Shown: positions 44,489-54,176, counted from the stretch's first letter. The stretch: 64,000 nt of DNA from Proruminimicrobium sp964487915 (GCA_964487915.1 CAZASN010000001.1:496001-560000), one strand, 5' to 3'. Translations and numbers: made by a program. Notes: a model not told the origin generated them from the letters alone.

Positions 44489-45828
44489 AAATAATATACG
44501 TTGTATTTTTTACATTTTTTATTTCATTAAATTTGATTGCGCAAAATGCGTTAAGTTTCGGTTATTCAAAAGATACTCTTATAGAAGCGGCTAAAAACGC
44601 CGATTACGATCTGCTCGTAAAGTGCATGCGGGCAAAAATCAATCCGGACTCTAAAGATCAAAACGATAATTCCGCTTTGATACTTGCCATAAATAAAGGA
44701 TTTTCAAAAGGAGCGGAATTATTAATTAAAAACGGAGCAAACGTAAACGTTTCTTACAGCAGAGGCGGAATGAATTCTCTTATGCTTGCCATAAATAAAA
44801 ATATGGAATCAACAGCCGAACTTCTTATGGATTACGGAGCGGATTTTAATTCGCATTTAAACAGCAACGGATTAACTCCCCTTATGATGGCGGCCGAAAA
44901 AGGCATGACCGAAATTGTAAAATATATGATCAGATACGGCGTAGATATAAATGCAAAAACAAACGACGGAATTACGGCTTCCACGTTGGCTATGCGGGCC
45001 GGTAATTTTGAAATTGTAAAAATTTTAAATAAGGCGGGCGCCGTTCCGGGAACTCTAACGGAAGCCGTGATAACCTCCGATATACGTTTGGCGTCAAAAT
45101 TTATAGGATACGGCGCGGATATAAACGAAAAGAGCGCTTTTGACAAAACACCCGTTGCAATTGCTTTTGATCACGGTAATTTTGATATGGCCTTTCTTCT
45201 TCTTTCTCATCAGGCGGATGTTAATATTGCGGATTCAAGCAATATGACTCCGCTTATGTCGGCCTGTTTATCAAATAACATAGAACTTGTCAAACTTGCT
45301 TTGATTAATAACGCGGATGTTAATATTCAGGATATAAACGGAGTTTCGGCTTTAATGTATGCGGTTTATAAATCAAATGAAAAAATTGTTGAAGAATTAA
45401 TTAAAAACGGGGCAAACGTAAATGTTGTTGATAACAATAACGTTACTCCTCTTGCCGTAGCCGTTAATAAAAGGAACGTTAAAATTGCGGATATGCTTAT
45501 ACAAAAAGGCGCTTATATTAACGAAAAACAGAACAACAACGACAGATATCTTAATATGGCGGTTAACGTAAATGATATTCAGATGGTTTTATTTTTAATC
45601 AGTAAAGGAGCCAGAGTTAACGCAAGAGACGCGGACGGCGTTACGCCTCTTATGATCGCAAGTTCAAAAGGTTATTACGATATAGTTAAAATATTAATAA
45701 AAAATAAAGCGAAAGCAAGAATTAAAGATAATAAAGGACTGACTGCGTTGGATTATGCAAGAAACAGCGGGAATTTGGAATTAATTAAATTTCTTGAATA
45801 CGTGTTAAACGTTATAGAGAATAAATAA
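44485..45828 (+). CDS. Exported ankyrin-repeat protein
   Basis: This 447-residue protein has a signal peptide (about 1-20, FFTFFISLNLIAQ). About a dozen ankyrin repeats follow, with the pattern G-x-T/S-x-L-x-x-A and NGANVNV-like turns (NGANVNVSYSRGGMNSLMLA, GVTPLMIASSKGYYDIVKIL). It is probably periplasmic or secreted. Ankyrin repeats bind proteins; in host-associated bacteria exported ankyrin proteins can be effectors, but nothing here proves that. It overlaps the TPR gene by 4 bases and the next gene starts 1 base later, so the group is co-translated. Confidence 0.88.
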   Translation: MKIIYVVFFTFFISLNLIAQNALSFGYSKDTLIEAAKNADYDLLVKCMRAKINPDSKDQNDNSALILAINKGFSKGAELLIKNGANVNVSYSRGGMNSLMLAINKNMESTAELLMDYGADFNSHLNSNGLTPLMMAAEKGMTEIVKYMIRYGVDINAKTNDGITASTLAMRAGNFEIVKILNKAGAVPGTLTEAVITSDIRLASKFIGYGADINEKSAFDKTPVAIAFDHGNFDMAFLLLSHQADVNIADSSNMTPLMSACLSNNIELVKLALINNADVNIQDINGVSALMYAVYKSNEKIVEELIKNGANVNVVDNNNVTPLAVAVNKRNVKIADMLIQKGAYINEKQNNNDRYLNMAVNVNDIQMVLFLISKGARVNARDADGVTPLMIASSKGYYDIVKILIKNKAKARIKDNKGLTALDYARNSGNLELIKFLEYVLNVIENK

Positions 45829-45829
45829 A

Positions 45830-46285
45830 ATGACAAAAAATATAATTGAAAAAATATTTAAAGACGCCGAAGTAATAAATGACGTAAAATTTTTAAAAAA
45901 TTTGGATTTTTTTAAAAATTTCGGCGATAAACAGTTAAACAGGGTTATTCAAATAATATACAAAAAAAATTATATGAAAGGGGAAGTTTTGTATAACTGC
46001 GGAGAAGAGGCGAAAATGTTTTTTATTTTGAAATACGGTAAGGCCGAACTTGACTGCGCCGGAAAAAATATAAGCGTGCAATCAGGAAAGTTCATAAATT
46101 CGGACAATATTTCAACTCAGCAGTTTTATACGTCTCAGGCAAGAGCATCAGAAGACAGTCTTGTTTATATAATATACAAGCAGGAATTTGAAGAGTTATT
46201 TGCAAAAAGAATCATAGATTCCGATATGTTAAAAAAAATATTTGAAAAGGTAAGAAATGTTTTCAAAAAACAGTCCCGTAACTAA
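45830..46285 (+). CDS. Cyclic-nucleotide-binding-domain-like protein
   Basis: This 151-residue protein resembles a lone CNB (CRP-type) beta-roll: LDFFKNFGDKQLNRVIQIIYKKNYMKGEVLYNCGEEAKMFFILKYGKAEL. The phosphate-binding cassette normally reads FGE-x-A-L with a downstream Arg. Here the region NSDNISTQQFYTSQARASED keeps an Arg but lacks the Gly-Glu, so nucleotide binding is doubtful. There is no HTH or catalytic domain. The last 29 bases overlap the permease gene. Confidence 0.75.
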   Translation: MTKNIIEKIFKDAEVINDVKFLKNLDFFKNFGDKQLNRVIQIIYKKNYMKGEVLYNCGEEAKMFFILKYGKAELDCAGKNISVQSGKFINSDNISTQQFYTSQARASEDSLVYIIYKQEFEELFAKRIIDSDMLKKIFEKVRNVFKKQSRN

Positions 46286-47321
46286 AAATTTTATTATTGT
46301 TCTTATTTTTACGGCTTCGGCATTATTTTTTTTGTATTTGTGCAGGGCTATTTTATTTCCTTTTATAATATCCGTTTTTCTTGCATATTTGTTTGCTCCT
46401 TTGGTAAACAAAATAATGCTTTTTGGACTTAAAAGATGGGTTGCCGTGGTAATTTTAACTTTTATTTTTGCCGCAGTCGTTGCCGTAACGGTTATAAAAA
46501 TAGCGCCGATTATATACGGGGAAATAAACGTGCTTGCCGATAATTTTCCTTCATATTCCGAAAAAGTTAAAAATTATGTCTCTTCTTTAAGCGTTAAAAT
46601 ATCCGGATATGTCCCTGTTGACAATCAAAATTATATAGTTGGAAAAATAAAAGAACAGTCGGGTGAAATGGCGGCAAGTGCCGTAAATGAAATAACGTAT
46701 CTTATAAAAAAACTTTTTTCTTTTATATATATCATAGTTTTTTTGCCCGTTCTTACTTTCTTTATGCTTCTTGAGTTTGATAATATAAAAAAATTTCTTA
46801 TAGACATAGTGCCGGCAAAGTATACCGAAACGGTAATATCTGTTTACTACGAGGCGGGTTCCGTATTGTCAAAGTATATAAGAGGCCAGATTATTGAAGT
46901 AATATTCGTCGGCACGTTAACTATAGCTGGTTTGAGTATTCTCGGCGTAAATTATGCTTTTATTATCGGAATAGTCGCCGGACTGTTTAATTTAGTTCCG
47001 TATCTCGGCCCTCTTTCGGGATTAATAATGGGTGTAACCGTAACAGCGATACAGTTTCAGTCTTTTGCGATGGTTTTAAAAGTAGTAATACTGTTTTTTA
47101 TAATACAGCAGATGGACAATCACATAATACAGCCTGTCGTTATAGGAAAAAACGTAAATTTAAGCCCTGTCGCTATGATTTTTGCTCTTGTGGCAGGCGC
47201 CGAAATATTCGGTATTTTAGGCATGATATTTGCGGTTCCGGTCGTAGCTTTAATTAAAAATTTAATTTTAATATTTATCAAGAGATATAAGAGGACGGGG
47301 GCTTATGGAAAATCATGTTGA
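46257..47321 (+). CDS. AI-2E family transporter (TqsA/YdiK-type permease)
   Basis: This 354-residue integral membrane protein has about eight helices and the family arrangement ILFPFIISVFLAYLFAPLVNK, YIRGQIIEVIFVG, GVNYAFIIGIVAGLFNLVPYLGP and IIQPVVIGKNVNLSP. Members include the AI-2 exporter TqsA and Na+/H+ antiporters, so the substrate is open. The start lies 29 bases inside the CNB gene with an AAGG-type site, and the end overlaps glgB by 17 bases. Confidence 0.88.
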   Translation: MFSKNSPVTKNFIIVLIFTASALFFLYLCRAILFPFIISVFLAYLFAPLVNKIMLFGLKRWVAVVILTFIFAAVVAVTVIKIAPIIYGEINVLADNFPSYSEKVKNYVSSLSVKISGYVPVDNQNYIVGKIKEQSGEMAASAVNEITYLIKKLFSFIYIIVFLPVLTFFMLLEFDNIKKFLIDIVPAKYTETVISVYYEAGSVLSKYIRGQIIEVIFVGTLTIAGLSILGVNYAFIIGIVAGLFNLVPYLGPLSGLIMGVTVTAIQFQSFAMVLKVVILFFIIQQMDNHIIQPVVIGKNVNLSPVAMIFALVAGAEIFGILGMIFAVPVVALIKNLILIFIKRYKRTGAYGKSC

Positions 47322-49218
47322 GGCTTATTCGCTATTCAGCCAGCAGGACATCTATCTTTTTAAAGAAGGCAGTTTGTTTAAACTCTACGAACGTCTGGGA
47401 TCGCATCAGGTAAATTATAAGGACAGAGACGGAGTTTATTTTGCAGTATGGGCGCCAAACGCAAAACATGTGTCCGTAATAGGCGATTTTAATTACTGGG
47501 ATAAATGGACGCATCCTCTTAATGCGCGGGGCGACGGTTCAGGCATCTGGGAAGGCTTTATCCCTTACATGAAGCAGGGCGATACGTATAAATATTTTAT
47601 AATGTCTCATCATAATAATTATTCCGTTGAAAAAGCCGATCCGCTTGCGTTTCACTGCGAAACTCCTCAGAAAACAGGCTCAAAAATTTGGAACATTGAC
47701 TATAAATGGAACGATGATAAATGGATGAAAACAAGATATAAAAACAACAGCCAGAAAGCGCCCATGTCTATTTATGAAATGCATCTGGGGTCATGGCGCA
47801 GAAAACCCGAAGAAAATAACAGAATGCTCTCTTACAGGGAAATAGCAGACCAGCTTAAAGATTACTGCGTTGAAATGAATTTTACGCACGTTGAGCTGAT
47901 GCCGATAATGGAACATCCGTTTTATGCTTCATGGGGGTATCAGACCACAGGATATTTTGCTCCGACAAGCAGATACGGCACTCCTCAGGACCTGATGTAC
48001 ATGATAGATGTTCTTCATCAGGCAAGCATCGGAGTAATAATGGACTGGGTTCCGTCTCATTTTCCTACCGATATGCACGGGCTTTCTTTTTTTGACGGTA
48101 CGCATTTATACGAACATGCCGATCAGAGAAAAGGGTTTCATCCCGATTGGAAAAGCGCCATATTTAATTACGGAAGAAACGAAGTAAAATGTTTTCTTAT
48201 ATCTTCCGCTTTATTCTGGCTTGACAAATACCATATAGACGGTATAAGAGTAGACGCCGTAGCTTCAATGCTTTATCTTGATTATTCAAGAAAAGACGGT
48301 GAATGGCTGCCTAACAAATACGGCGGAAAAGAAAACATAGAAGCGATAGATTTCTTAAAGAGATTAAATCACGTAGTTTATGAAAATCATAACGACGTTC
48401 AGATGATAGCCGAAGAGTCAACGGCGTGGCCTATGGTTTCAAAGCCTACTTATCTCGGGGGGCTTGGATTCGGCTTTAAATGGAATATGGGCTGGATGAA
48501 CGATACGTTAAGATATTTTAAAACAGACCCCGTTTTTAGAAAATATAATCATACAAATCTTACTTTCAGTCTGCTTTACGCTTTCAGCGAACAGTTTATG
48601 CTTCCTTTTTCACACGACGAAGTAACGCAGGGAAAAGGCTCTTTAGTCGGCAAAATGCCGGGCGACGAATGGCAGCGTTTTGCCAATTTGAGACTGCTTA
48701 TAGGTTATATGTACGGACATCCCGGCAAGAAACTTTTGTTTATGGGTTCAGAATTCGGACAGGTGAGAGAATGGATGCACGATGAAAGTCTTGAATGGCA
48801 TGTTTTGCAATTCTGGCAGCATTCGGGCATGCAGAACTGGGTAAAAGACGTAAACCGCGTTTATAAAAATGAAAAGGCTCTTTTTGAAGACGATAACAGC
48901 TGGGCGGGTTTTGAATGGGTAGATTGTAACGATACCGATAACAGCGTTTTGAGCTTTTTAAGAAAATCGCCGTCTACCGGCGAAGTTATATTGTGCGTGT
49001 TAAATTTCAATCCTGTTCCGAAACATAATTACAAGGTCGGAGTTACAAAAGGCGGACAATGGCAGGAACTTTTAAACAGCGATTCGTCAGTTTATTTCGG
49101 AAGCAATATGGGCAATTTGGGGCAAGTTGAAGCTTACGAATATTCAACTCATGCAAAACCATATACGATTGAAGTAACTCTTCCTCCTTTAAGCGCTCTG
49201 TATTTTAAACATAAATAA
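47305..49218 (+). CDS. glgB: 1,4-alpha-glucan branching enzyme
   Basis: This 637-residue GH13 enzyme introduces alpha-1,6 branches into glycogen. The N-terminal CBM48 domain (YFAVWAPNAKHVSVIGDFNYWD) is followed by the catalytic barrel. Nucleophile Asp317 lies in DGIRVDAVAS, the acid/base Glu in MIAEESTAW (residues about 370-371) and Asp438 in FSHDEVTQGKGSL. An all-beta C-terminal domain ends the protein. No other glycogen gene (glgA, glgC, glgP) is adjacent. It is the last gene of a long co-directional run and a strong terminator follows. Confidence 0.97.
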   Translation: MENHVEAYSLFSQQDIYLFKEGSLFKLYERLGSHQVNYKDRDGVYFAVWAPNAKHVSVIGDFNYWDKWTHPLNARGDGSGIWEGFIPYMKQGDTYKYFIMSHHNNYSVEKADPLAFHCETPQKTGSKIWNIDYKWNDDKWMKTRYKNNSQKAPMSIYEMHLGSWRRKPEENNRMLSYREIADQLKDYCVEMNFTHVELMPIMEHPFYASWGYQTTGYFAPTSRYGTPQDLMYMIDVLHQASIGVIMDWVPSHFPTDMHGLSFFDGTHLYEHADQRKGFHPDWKSAIFNYGRNEVKCFLISSALFWLDKYHIDGIRVDAVASMLYLDYSRKDGEWLPNKYGGKENIEAIDFLKRLNHVVYENHNDVQMIAEESTAWPMVSKPTYLGGLGFGFKWNMGWMNDTLRYFKTDPVFRKYNHTNLTFSLLYAFSEQFMLPFSHDEVTQGKGSLVGKMPGDEWQRFANLRLLIGYMYGHPGKKLLFMGSEFGQVREWMHDESLEWHVLQFWQHSGMQNWVKDVNRVYKNEKALFEDDNSWAGFEWVDCNDTDNSVLSFLRKSPSTGEVILCVLNFNPVPKHNYKVGVTKGGQWQELLNSDSSVYFGSNMGNLGQVEAYEYSTHAKPYTIEVTLPPLSALYFKHK

Positions 49219-49230
49219 AATAAATCATAT

Positions 49231-49263
49231 AAGCGCCCGTTTTTTTAAACGGGCGCTTTTTTT
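49231..49263 (+). terminator. Rho-independent terminator after glgB
   Basis: A 12-bp perfect stem (AAGCGCCCGTTT / AAACGGGCGCTT) with a TTTT loop is followed by a T run. Confidence 0.94.
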
Positions 49264-49265
49264 GT

Positions 49266-49294
49266 TTGAAAATTCAAGTCTTTTTTGGTAAAAT
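49266..49294 (+). promoter_or_regulatory. Promoter of alaS
   Basis: TTGAAA (49266-49271), 17 bases, then TAAAAT (49289-49294). The -10 box ends 8 bases before the alaS ATG and no ribosome-binding site is present, so the mRNA is probably leaderless. Confidence 0.6.
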
Positions 49295-49302
49295 CTTCCA
49301 TT

Positions 49303-51939
49303 ATGAATACACAATCATCAAACATAAGGAAAACTTTTTTGGACTTTTTTGAAAAAAAAGGTTCGCAGGTTGTATCATCCGATTCTCTCGTGCCGACGGG
49401 AGATAAATCGCTTCTTTTTACTTCGGCGGGAATGGTACAGTTTAAAAAACATTTTTTGGGACAGAGCAAAGACAAATTTACAAAAGCGGCTACTTCGCAG
49501 AAATGTTTCAGAACATCTGATATCGATCAGGTCGGAATCACAAACAGACATCTTACTTTTTTTGAAATGCTCGGAAATTTTTCGTTCGGAGACTATTTCA
49601 AAAATGAAGCGATAGCCTGGGCGTGGGATTTTCTGACAAACGTTATGCAGCTTCCCAAAGATAAACTCTATATAACCATTTATAAAGACGATGAAGAAGC
49701 CGGCGAAATATGGAAGAAGATAATACCTGCTTCAAGAATAATAAAAATGGGCGACGATACTAATTTTTGGAATATGGGGCCGACGGGACCGTGCGGACCG
49801 TGTTCCGAAATATTGATAGATTTAGGGCCTGAAATGAGCTGCGGAAAGCCGGACTGCGGTCCGTGGTGCAGCTGCAACAGATATCTTGAAGTTTGGAATC
49901 TCGTTTTTACGCAGTTTGACAGACAGGAAGATGGCAGTTTAAAACCGCTTCCTAGAAAAAATATAGATACCGGTATGGGGCTTGAAAGACTTGTAGCCGT
50001 GGCAAACGGAAAGAAAAACGTTTTTGAAACCGATTTGTTTGTTCCTATAATGGAAGCATCGTCCGAAATTTTAAAAGTAAAGATGAATGATAATCTTGCA
50101 AAATTGAGAATGATCGCCGACCATTCAAGAGCCGTAACGTTTTTGATATCCGACGGAATACTTCCTTCAAATGAAGGAAGAGGCTACGTGTTAAGAAGAA
50201 TTTTAAGAAGAGCCTTAAGACAGGGAGTGGTATTCGGAAAGAACGAACCTTTTATTTATAAACTTGTAGACAGCGTTCATCAAATAATGGAGCCCGCTTA
50301 TCCGGAACTTTCGCAGAGACTTGATAATATAAAGACTATGATTAAAGTTGAAGAGGAAAAATTTCTTGAGACTTTAAGCACAGGCACCGATATATTAAAC
50401 GGCATCATAAACGAATATGAAAATAAAAAAATAAAAATAATTAACGGAAGCGACGTTTTCAAACTTTATGATACGTACGGATTTCCCCAGGAACTTACAA
50501 AAGAAATAGTTCAGGAAAAAGGCCTTACCATAGACGAAGAAGGTTTTATTGAAGAAAAGAAAAAGGCTCAGGAAAAATCAAGAAGCGCATGGGCAGGCTC
50601 GGGCGAAAAAGACATAACTTTTTATTCAATACTTCACAAAGAATTCGGAGATACGGGTTTTAAAGGATACAATCAGGATAATTTAGAAGTAAAAGTTTTA
50701 GCGATACTTAAAGACGATAAAAGAGCCGATTCTCTTTCAAAAGGGGAAACCGGCGAAATTATTCTTGACGCTACTCCTTTTTATGCCGAATCGGGCGGAC
50801 AGGTTGCCGATAACGGAAGTTTGTCAAATAACGACAACGTCCGGATTACGGTATCAGAAGTTTCAAAACCGATAGGAAGCCTTTTCGTTCATAAAGTCAC
50901 GGTTGAAAACGGAAGCGTTAAAGCCGGGGATATTTTAACGGCTTCAATAAATACATGCAAAAGAATTCAGACTGCAAGACACCATACAGCGACTCATTTG
51001 CTTCAAAAAGCGCTTAGAACCGTTCTTGGTTCGCATGTTGCTCAGGCAGGTTCTCTTGTATCGGAAGATATTTTGAGGTTTGACTTCAGCCATTTTAAAG
51101 CTTTGACGAAAGACGAACTTGTTTTAGTTGAAAAAACGGTAAATTCAAGTATAAGAAAGAATTTTAAAGTTTCAATTGAAGAAATGTCAATGGATCAGGC
51201 AAGACAAAAAGGAGCGACTGCACTTTTTGGCGAAAAATACGGAGACACAGTAAGAACCGTAACAGTCGGATGCGATACGGAAACTTATTCAATGGAACTT
51301 TGCGGCGGAACGCATGTTAAAAGAACCGGCGATATAGGCGCTTTTAAGATAATATCCGAAACATCAATCGGAAGCGGAGTAAGAAGAATTGAAGCTGTTG
51401 CCGGAAGAGCGGCCGATAAATATTTCAGCGAGCTTGAAGCAAATTTTGAAGGTATAGCATCAAAATTAAAAACATCTGCAAAATCCGTTAATGCTTCAAT
51501 AGATAAACTTATTGAAGAAGTTAAAAAATACGAATCGGAAAATGCAGCTTTAAAAAGTAAGCTGATCGCGGGCGAAATAGACGAATATATAAAAAATGCA
51601 AAAGATATAAACGGAGTAAAGACGGTTGCGTTTGACGTAAAAGAAGTTGACGTAAAATCACTGAGAGAAATGTCAGATAAACTCAGAGAAAAACTTCCGT
51701 CTTCAGTTGCCGTAATAGCTTCGGTTACAGACGATAAAGTTTCTTTTATAGTTTCAATCGACCAAGCGCTTGTCAAAAAAGGATATAACGCCGGCAAAAT
51801 AGCAAAAGCTTTTGCTGCAAAGATAGAAGGTTCCGGCGGCGGCAAACCTGATTTTGCGCAAGGCGGAGGAAAGAATATATCCAAAGCCGTTGAAATCATA
51901 AAAAATACGGAGGAATTGGCTCAGATTTTAAAAGTCTGA
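49303..51939 (+). CDS. alaS: Alanyl-tRNA synthetase
   Basis: This class II synthetase of about 878 residues charges tRNA-Ala. It has the motif 1/2 region (FTSAGMVQFKKHFLG, RHLTFFEMLGNFSFGDYFK) and GRGYVLRRILRRALRQG. The editing domain has HHTATHLLQKALR and the zinc Cys/His CGGTHVKRTGD. The C-Ala domain ends in GSGGGKPDFAQGGG. An in-frame TTG at 49285 lies inside the promoter and is rejected; the ATG at 49303 gives the normal N-terminus (SSNIRKTFLDFFEKKG). Confidence 0.98.
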   Translation: MNTQSSNIRKTFLDFFEKKGSQVVSSDSLVPTGDKSLLFTSAGMVQFKKHFLGQSKDKFTKAATSQKCFRTSDIDQVGITNRHLTFFEMLGNFSFGDYFKNEAIAWAWDFLTNVMQLPKDKLYITIYKDDEEAGEIWKKIIPASRIIKMGDDTNFWNMGPTGPCGPCSEILIDLGPEMSCGKPDCGPWCSCNRYLEVWNLVFTQFDRQEDGSLKPLPRKNIDTGMGLERLVAVANGKKNVFETDLFVPIMEASSEILKVKMNDNLAKLRMIADHSRAVTFLISDGILPSNEGRGYVLRRILRRALRQGVVFGKNEPFIYKLVDSVHQIMEPAYPELSQRLDNIKTMIKVEEEKFLETLSTGTDILNGIINEYENKKIKIINGSDVFKLYDTYGFPQELTKEIVQEKGLTIDEEGFIEEKKKAQEKSRSAWAGSGEKDITFYSILHKEFGDTGFKGYNQDNLEVKVLAILKDDKRADSLSKGETGEIILDATPFYAESGGQVADNGSLSNNDNVRITVSEVSKPIGSLFVHKVTVENGSVKAGDILTASINTCKRIQTARHHTATHLLQKALRTVLGSHVAQAGSLVSEDILRFDFSHFKALTKDELVLVEKTVNSSIRKNFKVSIEEMSMDQARQKGATALFGEKYGDTVRTVTVGCDTETYSMELCGGTHVKRTGDIGAFKIISETSIGSGVRRIEAVAGRAADKYFSELEANFEGIASKLKTSAKSVNASIDKLIEEVKKYESENAALKSKLIAGEIDEYIKNAKDINGVKTVAFDVKEVDVKSLREMSDKLREKLPSSVAVIASVTDDKVSFIVSIDQALVKKGYNAGKIAKAFAAKIEGSGGGKPDFAQGGGKNISKAVEIIKNTEELAQILKV

Positions 51940-51950
51940 GTTAAGCAAAA

Positions 51951-52490
51951 ATGACTAAAAAATTATTGTCATTATCTGCCATAGGAAAAGACCAGACGGG
52001 AATAGTAAGTTCAATTTCGGAAGTTTTATTTGAAATGGGATGCAATATAGAAAATTCAACTATGACTCTTCTTTCCGGACAGTTTGCGATGATTCTTTTG
52101 ATAGCATATCCGAAAACGGCTGACGTTGCAAAAATAAAATCAAAACTTAAAGCCGTATTCAATAATCTCGGGCTTCATTCTTCGGTAAACGAAATAGACG
52201 ACAATACTAAAAATATCAAAACTTACGGCGATTACGTAATATCACTTTACGGCGCCGATAAGCCCGGCATAGTTTACAATATAAGCAAATATCTTTCAGA
52301 TAATAAGGTGAATATAACCGACGTTCAGACTTCGGTTGTGGGCGCAAAAGATAAAGTATATATAATGCTCATAGAAATACAGCTTCCGTCCGGTTTTAAG
52401 ATAGAAAATCTAAAATCAGCCATGAAAGATTTGGCAGCCAAACTTATGGTTGACATTTCAATCAATCAGGCCGATACTTCAGAGATATAA
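51951..52490 (+). CDS. GcvR-like protein with two ACT domains
   Basis: This 179-residue protein is a tandem of ACT domains: residues about 1-85 (LLSLSAIGKDQTGIVSSISEVLFEMGCNI) and about 92-175 (YVISLYGADKPGIVYNISKYL). This is the layout of GcvR, which modulates glycine-cleavage gene control in E. coli, and of related amino-acid sensors. No glycine-cleavage gene is near. It lies 11 bases after alaS and 2 bases before def. Its ligand is unknown. Confidence 0.83.
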   Translation: MTKKLLSLSAIGKDQTGIVSSISEVLFEMGCNIENSTMTLLSGQFAMILLIAYPKTADVAKIKSKLKAVFNNLGLHSSVNEIDDNTKNIKTYGDYVISLYGADKPGIVYNISKYLSDNKVNITDVQTSVVGAKDKVYIMLIEIQLPSGFKIENLKSAMKDLAAKLMVDISINQADTSEI

Positions 52491-52492
52491 AA

Positions 52493-52987
52493 GTGGCTAT
52501 TTTAAGAATTTTAACGATTCCCGATCCTGTTTTAAAACAGATATCGGCTCCGGTTGAAACTATAAGCCCGCAGATTATAAATCTGATACGGGATATGACG
52601 GAAACTATGACATCGTCTAAGTTTTGCGTGGGTATAGCGGCTCCTCAAACGGGAGTATTGTCAAGAATCATAGTCGTCAACGTTTCTCTTAATCCCAAAC
52701 CTCACAGAAATAACGGTCATCTTGTAATGATAAATCCGCAAATAACTTATTCATCGGGAAAACTTAAATCAAGAGAAGGCTGTTTAAGCGTACCCGAATT
52801 TACGGGAAATGTTTCAAGAAAAGATAAAATTACGGTTGAATATCTTGATATAAGCGGCAAAAAGCAGATCCTTAATACAAGCGGTTTTGAGTCAATAGTA
52901 ATCCAGCATGAAATCGACCATCTTGACGGCATAGTTTTTCTTGACAAGGTATCGTCTTTAAAAACTGATATTTTCAAGCGCGTTTAA
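52493..52987 (+). CDS. def: Peptide deformylase
   Basis: This 164-residue metalloenzyme removes the formyl group from nascent proteins. The three motifs are present: GIAAPQTG, EGCLSVP (metal-binding Cys) and QHEIDHLDG (HExxH). The start codon is GTG, 2 bases after the ACT gene, whose 3' end offers no strong ribosome-binding site, which suggests coupling. The fmt gene is not adjacent. Confidence 0.96.
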   Translation: MAILRILTIPDPVLKQISAPVETISPQIINLIRDMTETMTSSKFCVGIAAPQTGVLSRIIVVNVSLNPKPHRNNGHLVMINPQITYSSGKLKSREGCLSVPEFTGNVSRKDKITVEYLDISGKKQILNTSGFESIVIQHEIDHLDGIVFLDKVSSLKTDIFKRV

Positions 52988-53000
52988 GCCGCGGGTTTGT

Positions 53001-53032
53001 TTGACAATAATTACATATTTTTATAGTATAAA
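53001..53032 (+). promoter_or_regulatory. Probable promoter of the GAPDH gene
   Basis: TTGACA at 53001-53006 and TATAAA at 53027-53032 lie upstream of the gene, but the 20-base spacing is long. TATAGT at 53022-53027 would give 15. A GGAGG site follows about 8 bases before the ATG. Confidence 0.4.
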
Positions 53033-53086
53033 TAGAAATTTATCTAATAAACAGGTAAAAAATATAAATAATCGGAGGACACAAAA

Positions 53087-54103
53087 ATGGCAGTTAAAGT
53101 TGCAATTAATGGTTTTGGTCGTATCGGTCGTCTCGCATTCAGACAGATGTTCGGCGCAAAGGGATATGAAGTCGTTGCTATCAACGATTTGACAAGCCCT
53201 AAGATGTTGGCTCACTTGCTCAAGTATGATTCAGCTCAGGGAAGATATGCTTTGGCTGACAAAGTTCAGTCTACCGACAATTCAATCATAGTTGACGGAA
53301 AAGAAATTATAATCTACAAAGAAAAAGACGCAAACGCTCTTCCTTGGGGAAAGCTTGGCGTAGACGTAGTTCTTGAATGTACCGGATTTTATGTATCTAA
53401 AGAAAAATCACAGGCTCATATAAACGCCGGCGCAAAGAAAGTCGTTATATCGGCTCCTGCAGGAACAGATCTTCCTACGGTAGTATTTAACGTAAACCAC
53501 AAAACTTTGAAACCTTCAGACAATATAATATCTGCGGCTTCTTGTACTACAAACTGCTTGGCTCCTATGGCAAAAGCTCTTAACGACTTTGCTCCTATAC
53601 AGACAGGTATCATGACAACAGTTCATGCTTATACCGGAGACCAGATGACTCTTGACGGACCTCATCCTAAAGGCGATTTGAGAAGAGCAAGAGCGGCAGC
53701 GGCAAACATAGTTCCTAATTCAACAGGCGCGGCAAAGGCAATAGGTCTTGTTATTCCTGAATTGAATAAGAAACTTATCGGTTCTGCACAGAGAGTTCCT
53801 ACAATTACAGGTTCTACAACCATATTGGTTGCAGTTGTAAAAGGCAAAGATATTACGAAAGAAGCTGTCAACGAAGCAATGAAAAAAGCTTCCAATGAAT
53901 CTTTCGGTTATACCGAAGAAGAACTTGTTTCTTCAGACGTTATCGGCATAAACTTTGGTTCTTTGTTTGACGCAACCCAGACAATGGTTATAAAAATTGA
54001 CGACAATACATATCAGGTTCAGGTTGTTTCTTGGTACGATAACGAAAACAGCTATACAAGCCAGATGGTTCGCACAATTAAGTATTTTGCAGAATTGGCA
54101 TAA
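53087..54103 (+). CDS. gap: Glyceraldehyde-3-phosphate dehydrogenase
   Basis: This 338-residue type I GAPDH has the NAD motif VAINGFGRIGRLAFRQM and the catalytic Cys in SAASCTTNCLAPMA. HAYTGDQ and RRARAAAANIVPNSTGAAKA bind substrate, and the C-terminal WYDNENSYTSQMV is present. It makes 1,3-bisphosphoglycerate in glycolysis. Codon use (for example many gct and ctt codons at the start) looks like that of a highly expressed gene. A terminator separates it from pgk, the next enzyme of the pathway. Confidence 0.98.
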   Translation: MAVKVAINGFGRIGRLAFRQMFGAKGYEVVAINDLTSPKMLAHLLKYDSAQGRYALADKVQSTDNSIIVDGKEIIIYKEKDANALPWGKLGVDVVLECTGFYVSKEKSQAHINAGAKKVVISAPAGTDLPTVVFNVNHKTLKPSDNIISAASCTTNCLAPMAKALNDFAPIQTGIMTTVHAYTGDQMTLDGPHPKGDLRRARAAAANIVPNSTGAAKAIGLVIPELNKKLIGSAQRVPTITGSTTILVAVVKGKDITKEAVNEAMKKASNESFGYTEEELVSSDVIGINFGSLFDATQTMVIKIDDNTYQVQVVSWYDNENSYTSQMVRTIKYFAELA

Positions 54104-54143
54104 TCAGATGATGTCTTTTCTGAAAAAATAAGTTATTTTGAAT

Positions 54144-54176
54144 CGGGTCCGGCTTTTATTCCGGACCCGGTTTTTT
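54144..54176 (+). terminator. Rho-independent terminator between gap and pgk
   Basis: A 9-bp stem (CGGGTCCGG / CCGGACCCG) with an 8-base loop is followed by T residues. It may attenuate read-through from gap into pgk. Confidence 0.9.

Noticed and set aside
49285..49302. N-terminal extension of alaS from TTG at 49285
   Set aside because: The extension overlaps the -10 box and AlaRS proteins normally begin near the ATG at 49303.
51285..51899. Long minus-strand open frame (204 codons) over alaS
   Set aside because: It is antisense to a certain alaS gene and composed of Ser/Phe/Ile-rich low-quality sequence with no family resemblance; it is a shadow of codon bias.
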